Positions 1-8,235 are shown, counted from the stretch's first letter. The stretch: 64,000 bases of DNA from Donghicola eburneus (GCF_900115865.1 NZ_FOXY01000001.1:1-64000); one strand, 5' to 3'. Translations and numbers: made by a program. Notes: generated by a model from the letters alone, not told the origin.

Positions 1-213
1 GGCAGAAAGTCATGGCTCTTTGCTGGATCCGAGCGCGGCGGAGACAGGGCGGCCTTCATGTACACTCTCATCGTCTCGGCAAAGATGAACGACATCGATC
101 CACAGGCTTGGTTGGCTGATGTTCTCGCCCGGCTGCCCAACATGCCGATGTCGCGGGTGCAAGAACTTCTCCCTTGGAATTGGACAGCTCGATCCCTCAC
201 ACAGGCCGCGTGA
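1..213 (+). CDS. IS66 family transposase TnpC, C-terminal part (partial)
   Basis: Translation in frame 1 gives about 70 residues up to a TGA at 211-213. It contains LFAGSERGGDRAA, then MYTLIVSAKMNDIDP, and ends near ELLPWNW. This is the typical IS66 TnpC tail (DDE transposase followed by the short C-terminal domain with a leucine-proline-tryptophan ending). The start and the catalytic residues lie left of the window. The protein would catalyse cut-and-paste or copy transposition of the element. A short extension (TARSLTQAA) follows the usual LPWN ending, which may mean a mutated original stop codon. Confidence 0.85.
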   Translation, partial: GRKSWLFAGSERGGDRAAFMYTLIVSAKMNDIDPQAWLADVLARLPNMPMSRVQELLPWNWTARSLTQAA

Positions 214-215
214 CG

Positions 216-437
216 ATGCAGCTCAACAAGGTTCATTCCGTCAAAACCATCGAGCGCGTTGCGGCCGAACTCGGCGAAACTGTTGAGCGGATCTTTGAAC
301 TAGCGATCGATATGGAAACCGAAGACGGCGTCATATGGGTCTACGGCCTCGGCGACGACAGTGTCATCGCATTTTCTCCGTTCGGGATCGAAAACCTGAA
401 AGAGCGCATCGAAATGGATCAAGACCACGCGCATTGA
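216..437 (+). CDS. Small IS66-associated protein, function unknown
   Basis: A 73-residue acidic protein starting two bases after the transposase stop (ATG at 216). A longer in-frame start at 174 exists but would overlap the transposase, so 216 is preferred. It lies inside the IS, 29 bp before the element end, so it is cargo or an accessory gene of the element. The sequence (AAELGETVERIFELAIDM, then VIWVYGLGDDSVIAFS) looks like a compact folded alpha/beta protein. Similar small genes follow tnpC in IS66 copies of alphaproteobacteria, but no function is known to me. There are no membrane segments and no recognisable DNA-binding motif. Confidence 0.6.
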   Translation: MQLNKVHSVKTIERVAAELGETVERIFELAIDMETEDGVIWVYGLGDDSVIAFSPFGIENLKERIEMDQDHAH

Positions 438-1693
438 CCGCGCCGTGGCCTACGCCGAATGCTTACGCTCATCTCGCGCCTGCGCTCCAACATGTCTCCA
501 CGCCGATAGGCAGCCTCAACGGCATTTGAGACCCTGTGGGCCAATGCGACTTCGGCCATATCTCCGGCGAACTCGGTACGCTCTGCCACCCAGTCACGAA
601 AGGTCGAGCGGATACCGTGGGGGACTGCTGGGCGCTTGCTGGTTCGGTCAACGTACCCTTCGCCCCCTTTCTCGACGTCAGCCTTGTGCATGCGCTTCAT
701 TGCGGCACTAAGGGTCATATCGCTTAACATTCCGCCGCGAGGGGCAGGGAACACAAGGGGGGTTCCTTCGTGGCGTGGAAGCGCCTGTAACAGTGAAATG
801 GTGTCTAGAGTGAGCGGGACGCGGTGTTCTCTGTCCATCTTCATGCGTTCGGCAGGGATTATCCAAATGCGCGCCTCAAGGTCGAATTCGTCCCAAGTCG
901 CGCCGCGCACTTCTTGAGAGCGCGTTGCTGTCATAGCCAGAAATTCCAAGGCGCGATTGCCAATTCCTTTCCTAGAGCGCAGATCCGCGAACCAGCGCGG
1001 CGCTTCATCAATCTTCAACGCGGGCTGGTTCTCTGCCTTTGCGATTTTTTTCGGCTGGGGAAGTAACTCTTTGAGGTTTCCGGCCCAGCGGGCGGGGTTG
1101 TCGCCTGTCCTGTGGCCAGCAACCGTCGCCCAAGACAAAACGGCTTCAATCCGGCCTCTGAGGCGGGAAGCGGTTTCCGTCTTGTCCTGCCAAATTGGTT
1201 GCAATGTACGAAGAACATCTTGAGTTTGAATGTCGCCCACGAGCATCTTGCCCATTGTCGGCACAGCATAGTTGGTCAAGGTGCTGCGCCACTGGTTTCG
1301 GTGCTTGGCGTTCCGATATTGGTCGAGCTTGGCCTCAAGGTAGCGCTCGACGGCTTCTTCAAAGGTAAGACCCCGGCGCTGGGCGGCTGTAAGGGCTGCT
1401 CTGGCTGCTTTGCGCTCTTCGATAGGGTCAACGCCCGAGGCAATCAGTTCCTTCGCCTCACGGGCCTTTTCACGCGCTCTGGCTAATGACACTTCTGGAA
1501 ACGCACCTAGACCGATTTCACGGCGCTTCTGTCCCACACTTGTTCTAAGTATCCATGACCTACCGCCCTTGGGCGTGATTTGTAGAAGTAAACCTGATAC
1601 ACCGCCTACGGCATGGGTCTCATTCCGACTTGTGCCAGAATGCTCAAGCCGCTTTACCTCTATCGCTGACAGTTCCTTCGCACGCTGTGGCAT
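419..1693 (-). CDS. P4-type tyrosine integrase, 3' end replaced by the IS66 terminus
   Basis: A 424-residue site-specific recombinase. The N-terminal DUF4102-type arm-binding domain covers roughly residues 1-90, a core-binding domain follows, and the catalytic domain fills the C-terminal half. Catalytic residues are visible: Arg in TRSQEVRGATW, Lys in the ERMKMDREHRVPL strand, HxxR in HGIRSTFRDW, and His plus the Tyr nucleophile in ALAHRVSNAVEAAYRRGD. The family normally continues after LERRRxxM with a short helix, whereas here the last 15 or so codons are read from the IS66 end and form an arginine-rich tail. The catalytic tyrosine is retained, so activity is possible but uncertain. Such integrases usually mark one end of a genomic island; no tRNA attachment gene is seen beside it. 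Confidence 0.85.
   Translation of the reverse strand: MPQRAKELSAIEVKRLEHSGTSRNETHAVGGVSGLLLQITPKGGRSWILRTSVGQKRREIGLGAFPEVSLARAREKAREAKELIASGVDPIEERKAARAALTAAQRRGLTFEEAVERYLEAKLDQYRNAKHRNQWRSTLTNYAVPTMGKMLVGDIQTQDVLRTLQPIWQDKTETASRLRGRIEAVLSWATVAGHRTGDNPARWAGNLKELLPQPKKIAKAENQPALKIDEAPRWFADLRSRKGIGNRALEFLAMTATRSQEVRGATWDEFDLEARIWIIPAERMKMDREHRVPLTLDTISLLQALPRHEGTPLVFPAPRGGMLSDMTLSAAMKRMHKADVEKGGEGYVDRTSKRPAVPHGIRSTFRDWVAERTEFAGDMAEVALAHRVSNAVEAAYRRGDMLERRREMSVSIRRRPRRGQCAWS
446..466 (+). repeat. Putative IS66 right terminal inverted repeat
   Basis: Read from 466 leftward on the minus strand the sequence starts GTAAGC, the hallmark terminus of IS66-family elements. The partner repeat is outside the window, so the repeat length is a guess. 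Confidence 0.55.
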
Positions 1694-2446
1694 CTATACC
1701 CGCCTATCTACCCGCCAAAAAGGGTGCGCTCTATTGCGGCGCATTGCAACATGATACGACATGGAAAGTGGTGTATGGTATTGATAACAATACCATGTGC
1801 GACCGATTGTTACTGAATGCAAATGAATGCTGGCGGGCTTCGTCTCCGCCACTGAACGTGGCTAAGAATATTATTTACTCACTTTTTCAAAAAGCTAAGC
1901 TCTTCAAGGGTTTGACCAGTGCGCTAATTCCTTTGTCGTGCCGCACAAACCGCATTTCATAACTGTTGTGGATAGTGCGAAAAGCGGATTTTCGGCCAAG
2001 TGGTGTTTGTCATTTGCAGAGGCGTCTTCATACCGCCTTTAGTGCGACCAATTATGCGCAAGCGTCCCCCCCTCTGAAGAGCAAACGTCTCTGAGCGTTG
2101 GGGCTGCGGTTAGGTTGCTTTGAGTAGAACTGTTGTTCGCGGTATTTTGCAACCAGACTGGCCAACATGAGTGTATAAGGCCTGTTGTCTCTCACCGCTC
2201 ATGACGGTTTTTAAAGCGTCGCGTAAGTCACTGAAGTGTTTGAGTAAGTCAGATTTCGGGTATTATAAAAACAACTCCCTTAAAGAATGCGTTGATCAGC
2301 AACGAGTTGCTTGTTGTGGAGCTAGAGAAGGAGGGACTTCAGACCGACTTTCTGCGGCTACTGAAGCCAGATCTGACCAGAAATGTTCTCCGCTGGTTTG
2401 CGAACCGCGGATCATGCTATTTACCGCGACTTCATACTTCAAAACC
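1694..2446. other. Gene-poor region upstream of integrase
   Basis: About 750 bp with no convincing coding region and visibly lower G+C than the flanking genes. It holds the 1775-1796 palindrome and, on the minus strand near 1985-2070, a short stretch reading GRTKGGMK, which resembles the conserved GRTRGGxxTK block of IS5-family transposases and may be a transposase relic. No tRNA fold was recognised. Confidence 0.5.
1775..1796. repeat. Perfect 9-bp inverted repeat upstream of integrase
   Basis: Arms ATGGTATTG and CAATACCAT are perfectly complementary around a 4-base centre (ATAA), 82 bp upstream of the integrase start. The symmetry, size and position suit a dimeric repressor or excisionase operator, or part of an attachment site. 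There is no T-run, so it is not an obvious terminator. Confidence 0.5.
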
Positions 2447-3103
2447 TTACGGCTTTGCCGCATTCAGGGTCAGAGCATTTGCGAGTGCACTCATCTTTGT
2501 TTTGGCAGAGTGCCGCTCGGTCAAATCCCCGAATAAATTGTTAAGGACGCCCTCGATATGCGCAAAGGCATCCTCTCGGTTCAATCCGCCGATCTGCAAG
2601 CCGCATCTCATCCAAATGCCGTCAATCAAAAGGCTCACGACATTCGCGCCGCGCTCTGCTTCGGCTGGGGTCATCCCAGTTTCTTTTAAAGCCGTGACCA
2701 AATTACTATGGAGCCGGCGATAGATCACGGTCTGTAGCCTCTGAAACTGCGGATTGTGAGGGACTTCGGCACACATGGAAATCCAGCCGTGGGCTACTTC
2801 GGGACGAAATGTCGTCGGCGAAAAATTGGCTTCGAGAATGCCATAAAACTTTTCCCAAGGGGTCGAGGCGAGGTTCATGAGGGCGACCGCCTCTTTTCTA
2901 AGCGTGGCATTCGCCTGCCGCAGTGCGGTTTCGATCAGGATCTGTTTGTTGGAAAAGTAATGCAGCACGCTGGCCTTTGAAGCCCCCGTGTGATCGGCAA
3001 CGCGTTGTAAAGTCGTGCCTTTCATCCCGTGAATAGACAGAACTTCGAAGGCTGCAGTTGCAAATTCAACGCGCCTGATATCCGCAATGCTCTTTCGGCC
3101 CAT
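2447..3103 (-). CDS. betI: BetI-type TetR family transcriptional repressor
   Basis: A 218-residue TetR-family regulator. The helix-turn-helix lies at about residues 25-50 (TTLQRVADHTGASKASVLHYF), followed by a ligand-binding domain with WISMCAEVPHNPQFQRLQ, a pattern typical of BetI. BetI represses choline and glycine betaine genes and is released by choline. The gene is divergent from choX, and two TGACC-type palindromes lie in the 110-bp gap, so it probably represses both itself and choX. The usual partners betA, betB and betC are not in the window. The C-terminus runs somewhat past the typical BetI end. Confidence 0.85.
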   Translation of the reverse strand: MGRKSIADIRRVEFATAAFEVLSIHGMKGTTLQRVADHTGASKASVLHYFSNKQILIETALRQANATLRKEAVALMNLASTPWEKFYGILEANFSPTTFRPEVAHGWISMCAEVPHNPQFQRLQTVIYRRLHSNLVTALKETGMTPAEAERGANVVSLLIDGIWMRCGLQIGGLNREDAFAHIEGVLNNLFGDLTERHSAKTKMSALANALTLNAAKP

Positions 3104-3135
3104 GAACGTTACCTCCCGAAGCAGAGGTAGAATTT

Positions 3136-3190
3136 ATTGACTCGTGGGTCAATGTATTCGTAGGGTTCATATACTGACCACGCGGTCAAT
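3136..3190. promoter_or_regulatory. Two putative BetI operators between betI and choX
   Basis: Site 1 (3136-3153) is ATTGAC-N6-GTCAAT. Site 2 (3175-3188) is TGACC-N4-GGTCA and lies 25 bp before the choX start. Both have the TTGAC/GTCAA symmetry described for BetI boxes, and their placement between divergent genes supports shared control. Confidence 0.65.
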
Positions 3191-3213
3191 CTATTGGTTT
3201 AAGAGGGAAGCAG

Positions 3214-4143
3214 ATGATGAAATCGACAATCCTTGGTGGAACCGCAACCGCCGTGCTCGTGCTTTGTGCCCAACAGGCCGCGGCAAGTTGTGAAACTGTT
3301 CGAATGGCAGAACCAGGATGGTCTGATTTGGCGCTGACGACAGGCGTTGCCAGCACCGTGCTCGAAGGGTTGGGTTACACCGCGGAGACCAGTGTGTTGG
3401 GCATTCCGGTGATCTATGAATCCATGCTGCGCAGCGACTTGGATGTTTTCCTAGGGTATTGGGATCCGGCAATGGAGACCTATTATCAGGCATATCGCGA
3501 CACTGGCGAGATCGAGACAATCCACCAAAATCTAGAGGGCGCAAAGTTCACCTTTGCCGTGCCGAAATACGTCTATGAGGCGGGCGTGACAGATTTTTCG
3601 GATCTCGCAGAACACGCCGAGGAATTTGACAGCCGTCTGTACGGGATCGAGCCCGGATCCAATGACATCATGCTGGATGTCGTGGCTACAGACGCCTTTG
3701 GTCTTGGTGATTGGAAGGTTGTCGAAAGCTCTGAACAGGGAATGCTGGCGCAGGTGAAACGCAGCGCACGAAAGGAAGACTGGATCGTTTTTCTGGCGTG
3801 GGCTCCACACCCGATGAATACGGAGTTAGAGATCGAATACCTGACTGGTGGGGATGATTTTTACGGTCCGAACTATGGCGGCGCGACAGTGCATACACAG
3901 GTGCGCAAAGGTTATCTGGATGAATGTCCCAATGTCGGAAAGCTGCTGACCCAGATGACGTTCGATGTGGCCATGGAAAGTGAGGGCATGGGCTATATCC
4001 TAGAGGACGGCGAGGATCCAAATGATGCCGCTGCAAAGCTGCTGAAGGCGCACCCCGAGTATCTGGAGAACTGGCTTCAGGGTGTCACCACCAAGGATGA
4101 CCGAGACGGTCTGTCTGCCGTGCGGGCCCATCTTGGGCTCTGA
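3214..4143 (+). CDS. choX: Choline/glycine betaine ABC transporter substrate-binding protein
   Basis: A 309-residue periplasmic binding protein with a signal peptide ending at AAASC, where the Cys is not in a clear lipobox. The mature part begins CETVRMAEPGWSDLAL and contains FLGYWDPAMETY and FLAWAPHPMNTELEIEYL, which match the ChoX/OpuAC family whose aromatic box binds quaternary ammonium groups. A GGGA ribosome site precedes ATGATG. In most relatives choX is followed by choW (permease) and choV (ATPase); here a hydrolase follows instead, so the binding protein is an orphan unless the membrane parts lie elsewhere. Regulation by the divergent BetI is likely. Confidence 0.88.
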   Translation: MMKSTILGGTATAVLVLCAQQAAASCETVRMAEPGWSDLALTTGVASTVLEGLGYTAETSVLGIPVIYESMLRSDLDVFLGYWDPAMETYYQAYRDTGEIETIHQNLEGAKFTFAVPKYVYEAGVTDFSDLAEHAEEFDSRLYGIEPGSNDIMLDVVATDAFGLGDWKVVESSEQGMLAQVKRSARKEDWIVFLAWAPHPMNTELEIEYLTGGDDFYGPNYGGATVHTQVRKGYLDECPNVGKLLTQMTFDVAMESEGMGYILEDGEDPNDAAAKLLKAHPEYLENWLQGVTTKDDRDGLSAVRAHLGL

Positions 4144-4159
4144 CATTCGGATCGACACG

Positions 4160-5032
4160 GTGCTTTTGCAAAGAATTATTGATGGCCCGTGCCCGATTTA
4201 TGTCGAAGTGCGCGGGCGCGAAACGGCGCCCGCTCTTGTCTTGCTGTTGGGCCTCGGAATGCAGCTGGACGAATGGCCAAGGCCGTTTCTGGACAAACTC
4301 GCGCGTCACTTTCGCGTCGTTTGTATCGAGAACCGAGATATGGGGCGCTCGGGCCGATGTGGCCCAGACAAGAATGCGCAGGATGCTGCTCTGGGCGGGC
4401 ATGCATCGCAGGTCGCGTATAGTCTGTTCGACATGCGTGACGACGTGATGCGCGTGACGCGCGAATTGAACCTTCCGCGCTTTGCTGTGGTGGGCTTTTC
4501 GATGGGCGGCATGATCGCACAGCTCGTCGCCGCCAAGGCAGGGGATAGGCTAACCGCTTTTGCGCAGATCTGTAGCTCTGCGGGAGAGGCAGAAGCCCCC
4601 ATTCCGGCGGTCACCATGAAACGATTTGAACGCGTGGCGAAGGGCTTTGAGACTGATGCTGAGATGGTAGCGCATCTCGCCGATGACCTTATCTGGTGCG
4701 CTGCGCCGTCGCCCGTAAGCCCTTCGGAAGCTGTGGACTTGGCAACGGCGATGCAAAAATCAGGGTTCACAACCGGCGGCTATGGTAGACAATTGTCTGC
4801 TATAACGTCTTCCGGTGACCGGACCGAGTATCTGCAAAGGATCACAGCCCCCTCGTTGGTGATAGGCGCGGAGCAGGATCGCTGTATTCTTCCAGAGAGT
4901 TCGCATCGTGCTCATGCGTTGATTGAGAGAGCAGAGCTGAAGATGTTCAGCCACACTGGCCACAGTCTTGAGGCGTACATCCTCGATGACCTCGAAATGT
5001 GGTTGTTGGGGGCCCTTGGTCTCTCGCCATGA
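4160..5032 (+). CDS. Alpha/beta hydrolase
   Basis: An alpha/beta-hydrolase-fold protein with a nucleophile elbow GFSMGG (Ser), an early oxyanion loop LLLGLGMQLDEWP, the acid in IGAEQDRCILPESS and the catalytic His in SHTGHSLE. The frame is open from an ATG at 4082, but that would overlap choX by 62 bp and the extra N-terminus does not resemble the family. The GTG at 4160, 17 bp after the choX stop, gives the expected beginning (LLQRIIDGPCPIYVEVRG). The substrate is unknown. Its close coupling to choX suggests an ester or lactone of a choline-like compound, which is only inference. Confidence 0.75.
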   Translation: MLLQRIIDGPCPIYVEVRGRETAPALVLLLGLGMQLDEWPRPFLDKLARHFRVVCIENRDMGRSGRCGPDKNAQDAALGGHASQVAYSLFDMRDDVMRVTRELNLPRFAVVGFSMGGMIAQLVAAKAGDRLTAFAQICSSAGEAEAPIPAVTMKRFERVAKGFETDAEMVAHLADDLIWCAAPSPVSPSEAVDLATAMQKSGFTTGGYGRQLSAITSSGDRTEYLQRITAPSLVIGAEQDRCILPESSHRAHALIERAELKMFSHTGHSLEAYILDDLEMWLLGALGLSP

Positions 5033-5049
5033 GGTGAGCACACCGCGTA

Positions 5050-5313
5050 TCAGCTGGCCCGCATCGCGTCAGCCAGCGCAGCAGTATCTTCGTAAAAATG
5101 GTAGTCTACCAGTTTGCCCTGCGCAAAACGTGTAGTCAGGGCCCAGTCGCTCACAAAGGGTTTGCCGGATGTGTCGCTGATCTTAAATTCGCCTGGTTCG
5201 ATCACAGCGCCAAAGGCAGTGAAAAATGCCTGTGCCCGCTCTGGTCCGATATGTGTGCCAAAAATCGGGTTTTGGGCGGAGGGTTCAGAGCGTTCATCCT
5301 GTTCTCCTGTCAA
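5050..5313 (-). pseudogene. SnoaL/NTF2-like protein, internally deleted remnant
   Basis: The last 55 or so residues (RAQAFFTAFGAVIEPGEF through ALADAMRAS) look like the second half of a SnoaL-type NTF2-fold domain, with the usual strand FAQGKLVDYHFYEDTAALA. The first half of the fold is missing. A good ribosome site (AGGAGAACAGG) precedes an ATG at about 5295 that is in a different frame from the conserved part and leads to a stop. The intact frame can only be entered from a TTG at 5313. This fits a gene that lost an internal segment. An 87-residue shortened protein might still be made. Confidence 0.6.
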
Positions 5314-5414
5314 CGCCGATTGCTGTGCCTCTGAATATTGATGGTTAGAAAACGATCCGTAATATGCTGAATTCGAACATTATCCGTTAAAAAATCTCCC
5401 GATGGGCCCGCACA

Positions 5415-5846
5415 ATGAATTGGGATGATCTGAAACCGTTTCTGGCGCTGATCCGAGATGGCAGCCCGTCAGGTGCCGCGCGGTCGTTGCGCGTCGAGCG
5501 TGCCACGATCGCCCGCCGGATCGTTCGGTTGGAGGCCGCGCTCGGGCTTAAGCTCTTTGATCGTTTGGCACGCGGGTGGCGTCCAACGCCCGAAGCGTCG
5601 GCCCCTGTCGAGAAAGCTGAAGCCGCAGCTGGCAGAGGCAGATCTGGCTGTCCGCATTGGATCGGTCGAGGGGCAGGGGATCGCGCTGTTTCCGGACTTT
5701 TACGCCAGAGGATTGCCGCCTGTCGGGGATGCAGTCCTGTCGCGCCCATTGTATTTGACACTGCGCGAAGACAAAGCGCGCGTCTCGCGCGTTCGGCTTA
5801 TTTCGTTGCGGAAGTGTTGACCAAGACGTTTCGATCAGAGCGTTAA
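5415..5846 (+). pseudogene. LysR family regulator, deleted and frameshifted
   Basis: The frame from ATG 5415 encodes a clear LysR DNA-binding N-terminus (MNWDDLKPFLALIRDGSPSG, then RRIVRLEAALGLKLFDRL) up to about 5595. A shifted frame then carries the distal part of the effector domain (DLAVRIGSVEGQGIALFPDF, then RPLYLTLREDKARVSRVR), and the end (FVAEVLTKTFRSER) is back in the first frame. The whole spans only about 140 codons instead of about 300, so the central region is deleted and there are two frame changes. It faces the decayed SnoaL gene, which may have been its target. Confidence 0.75.
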
Positions 5847-5914
5847 GCCTTCCTTGCGAGCGGACAAAGAAATCGCGGTTCCAATTGCCGCTTGGCCAAG
5901 TGGGGTCAAACCTC

Positions 5915-6694
5915 TCAGGTCAAAGGGGGTACGTGGCCATCATTGAACACCTGAACCATCGCGTCGCGCAGGCGCGCAACGTCTTCATCGACCGAAGCTC
6001 CCATGTCGCAATGGAACGAAGGCAAAACCACCAGTCTGACACAGCCACTTTTTGGCACAAATTGCCCCCGAGGCAGCAATCTGTCGGACCCCAAGATAAC
6101 AATCGGCCGAATGCTGCGTCCCGTGGCGCGCGCCGCCAAGACCGCACCTGCTTTAAATTCACCCAGTGAGGCAGTTTGGGTCCGTGTGCCTTCTGGAAAC
6201 AGGACCACCGATCGCCGCGAGGCCATCTGTTTAACTGCTTCTCGGAGTGTTTCCATGGCGCGTTTCCCGCTCTTGCGGTCGATCTCTATCAAACCCGCAC
6301 CGATAAAGCCGGTTCGGAGCAACGGGGTGTCAAACAGCTCTTTCTTCGCGGCAAAGGTAAACCACTTCTGATCTGGCACCGTGTCCATCAGGGTAAACCC
6401 GTCTAGATGGCTGCGATGGTTAATGACGATAATGCTGTTGGTATCGGTACTCAGGGTGCGCCGATCCGCCTCTGACATCTTTGCGCGAATACTCAGAAGC
6501 CACAAAAGCCGCGAGCATGCACGCTTTACAAGGCGCCAATACCATCCAGTGAAGCCTTGGCGCTTCGCGCAAAACAGCGGCGCAAAAGCGATGATAACAA
6601 AGTAAATCGGCCCCAACAGGATCAGGACCGTTCTTTTGGCGAACCTGATAGCAAAGGGGTCCAACGCCGCCTGCGCTGCGTCGCGAGTCTGCAT
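5915..6694 (-). CDS. 1-acyl-sn-glycerol-3-phosphate acyltransferase (PlsC family)
   Basis: A membrane acyltransferase of phospholipid synthesis that acylates lysophosphatidic acid. The catalytic H(X4)D motif is NHRSHLD and the glycerol-3-phosphate-binding motif is FPEGTRT, with a hydrophobic N-terminal segment LILLGPIYFVIIAFAPLF. The frame is open to 6871, but the ATG at 6694 has a GGGAGAAG ribosome site and an ATG at 6709 has AAGGA; 6694 is chosen (259 residues). A stand-alone gene between the LysR relic and lrgAB. Confidence 0.82.
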   Translation of the reverse strand: MQTRDAAQAALDPFAIRFAKRTVLILLGPIYFVIIAFAPLFCAKRQGFTGWYWRLVKRACSRLLWLLSIRAKMSEADRRTLSTDTNSIIVINHRSHLDGFTLMDTVPDQKWFTFAAKKELFDTPLLRTGFIGAGLIEIDRKSGKRAMETLREAVKQMASRRSVVLFPEGTRTQTASLGEFKAGAVLAARATGRSIRPIVILGSDRLLPRGQFVPKSGCVRLVVLPSFHCDMGASVDEDVARLRDAMVQVFNDGHVPPLT

Positions 6695-6982
6695 AGTATC
6701 TTCTCCCATTGCCGTCCTTAATGGATTGTCTGCCCCGAATGCCACGTGTTGCCACCACCGAGCCAACGAAGTTGTGCATGTTTTGTAAAGAAAGTTGCAC
6801 CGCGAAACGAGTCCGCCTGTGAGAGTTAAATCGACGATGGGTTCATTTGCCGACTCTGCGGCCCCTGACATTCACAGACATTGCGATGACTGCACCCCAA
6901 AGCTTTGGTCAGAAGCCATTCTTTGATTTGTGGCTTTCGGGCTAAGGTGACACAACTTTGCGAAGAAATTCGGAGATACCCA

Positions 6983-7330
6983 ATGCTGCCTTTTTTAACA
7001 TTAATACTCCTCTGTCAGCTTGCAGGGGAACTCGTCGTCGGAGCATTGGCCCTGCCTGTTCCCGGGCCTGTGCTGGGGATGGTGTTTCTTTTTCTCATCC
7101 TATTGATCCGCGGTCAGGTGCCGGCGCAACTGGAGCAGACGTCAAACGGACTGCTGCGGTCGATGTCCCTACTCTTCGTGCCAGCAGGAACCGGTGTGAT
7201 CTTGCACTTCCAACTGCTTGGCGAGGCGTTGTTGCCGCTCGGGCTCGCATTGGTGATCAGCACTTTGGCGACCATCTTCGTCACAGGCTTGCTCATGCGC
7301 TGGCTAGGTCGGAAAGCATCTGATGGATAA
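6983..7330 (+). CDS. lrgA: CidA/LrgA family holin-like membrane protein
   Basis: A protein of 115 residues with about four membrane helices. It shows the family's PVPGPVLGMVFLFLIL signature near residue 25 and LLFVPAGTGVILH. It pairs with LrgB, whose start overlaps its end by 8 bp, as in typical lrgAB/cidAB operons. The start at 6983 is chosen because CGGAG lies 8 bases upstream and because the family starts near here; an upstream ATG at 6905 would add a non-hydrophobic tail. LrgA proteins affect murein hydrolase activity or, in some bacteria, pyruvate or glycolate transport. Confidence 0.82.
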   Translation: MLPFLTLILLCQLAGELVVGALALPVPGPVLGMVFLFLILLIRGQVPAQLEQTSNGLLRSMSLLFVPAGTGVILHFQLLGEALLPLGLALVISTLATIFVTGLLMRWLGRKASDG

Positions 7331-8054
7331 CCTACAAGAGACTTGGGTCTATCTCAGCGCGACACCTTTGTTTCACCTGACGCTGACCCTTGTCGCGTTT
7401 CAGGCCGCAAATTGGGTCTTCGAGAAAGCAGGGCGCAATCCACTGCTCAATCCGGTTCTTGGTGCGGTCCTTTTGGTCGTTGCTGTCCTGATCATGACGG
7501 GCACCGATTACGGGACCTATTTCGAAGGTGCACAGTTTGTGCATTTCCTTCTTGGTCCAGCGACCGTGGCGTTGGCCGTGCCGCTCTATCGTCAATGGCA
7601 CCACGTGCGCCGCTCCGCCTTGGCCATCACCCTCAGCTTGATCGCTGGGTCGCTCACCGCCATTCTGACAGCGACTGCGGTGACTTGGGTGCTGGGGGGC
7701 TCTGGCGAAGTGCTGGCCTCTGTTGCGCCCAAATCGGTCACAGCCCCGGTCGCAATGGCCATCGCCGAAGAGCTTGGCGGCTTGCCCTCTTTGACAGCGG
7801 TTCTGGTGATCGTGACAGGCATCTTCGGAGCGATGTTCGGCTCGGCCGTCCTTAATCTTGTGGGGGTAAAGGACTGGCAAGCCCGCGGTTTGGCCATCGG
7901 CACGGCAAGCCACGGCATCGGTACTGCGCGCGCCCTGCAGGTCAATGAAACTGCCGGAGCTTTCGCGGGTCTTGCGATGGGTCTGAACGCGTTGGCGACG
8001 GCGCTGCTGCTTCCCATCATTTGGACCGTGTTGTCGAGGCTTTTTGGGATTTAA
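7323..8054 (+). CDS. lrgB: LrgB family membrane protein
   Basis: A 243-residue integral membrane protein of the LrgB/YohK family. Conserved blocks are NPLLNPVLGAVLL, LLGPATVALAVPLYRQ, APKSVTAPVAMAIAEELGG and TASHGIGTARAL. It overlaps lrgA by 8 bp, so translation is coupled. The role is membrane-associated control of autolysis or transport of small carboxylates such as glycolate, known from relatives; the substrate here is not shown by the sequence. Confidence 0.88.
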   Translation: MDNLQETWVYLSATPLFHLTLTLVAFQAANWVFEKAGRNPLLNPVLGAVLLVVAVLIMTGTDYGTYFEGAQFVHFLLGPATVALAVPLYRQWHHVRRSALAITLSLIAGSLTAILTATAVTWVLGGSGEVLASVAPKSVTAPVAMAIAEELGGLPSLTAVLVIVTGIFGAMFGSAVLNLVGVKDWQARGLAIGTASHGIGTARALQVNETAGAFAGLAMGLNALATALLLPIIWTVLSRLFGI

Positions 8055-8235
8055 CTTCTAAGCCGTGCCTCTTTGGGATTCCGCGCTGTTTCGGAATGCC
8101 CGGTTTAAGGGCGCGTCACATCAGGTTTCGCCAATCGCGCCAAAAATCGGCGCAGGTAGGGCTAGTGGGGTCGACTGTGCTGCCAATCCGTCCTTGATAC
8201 TGCAGCTTTTCCGCGGCTAGATTTGAAGTATCGAC

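Larger units (their letters stand above)
1..466 (+). mobile_element. Right end of an IS66-family insertion sequence (left part outside window)
   Basis: The segment carries the C-terminal coding end of an IS66-type TnpC transposase, a small downstream gene, and then a terminal sequence that reads GTAAGCATTCGGCG inward from position 466. IS66-family elements begin with GTAA at each end, and this one stops exactly where the integrase reading frame on the other strand ceases to look like its family. The element end is therefore placed at 466. The eight bases 467-474 would be one copy of the expected 8-bp target duplication, but the other copy lies outside the window. The left end, tnpA and tnpB cannot be seen. 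Confidence 0.75.

Noticed and set aside
1694-2446. Searched for a tRNA gene as integration target of the integrase
   Set aside because: No cloverleaf or TTCGAnTC T-arm could be found by eye.
2171-2723. Plus-strand open frames opposite betI
   Set aside because: Mostly antisense to betI; the short unique part (2280-2440) shows no recognisable family.
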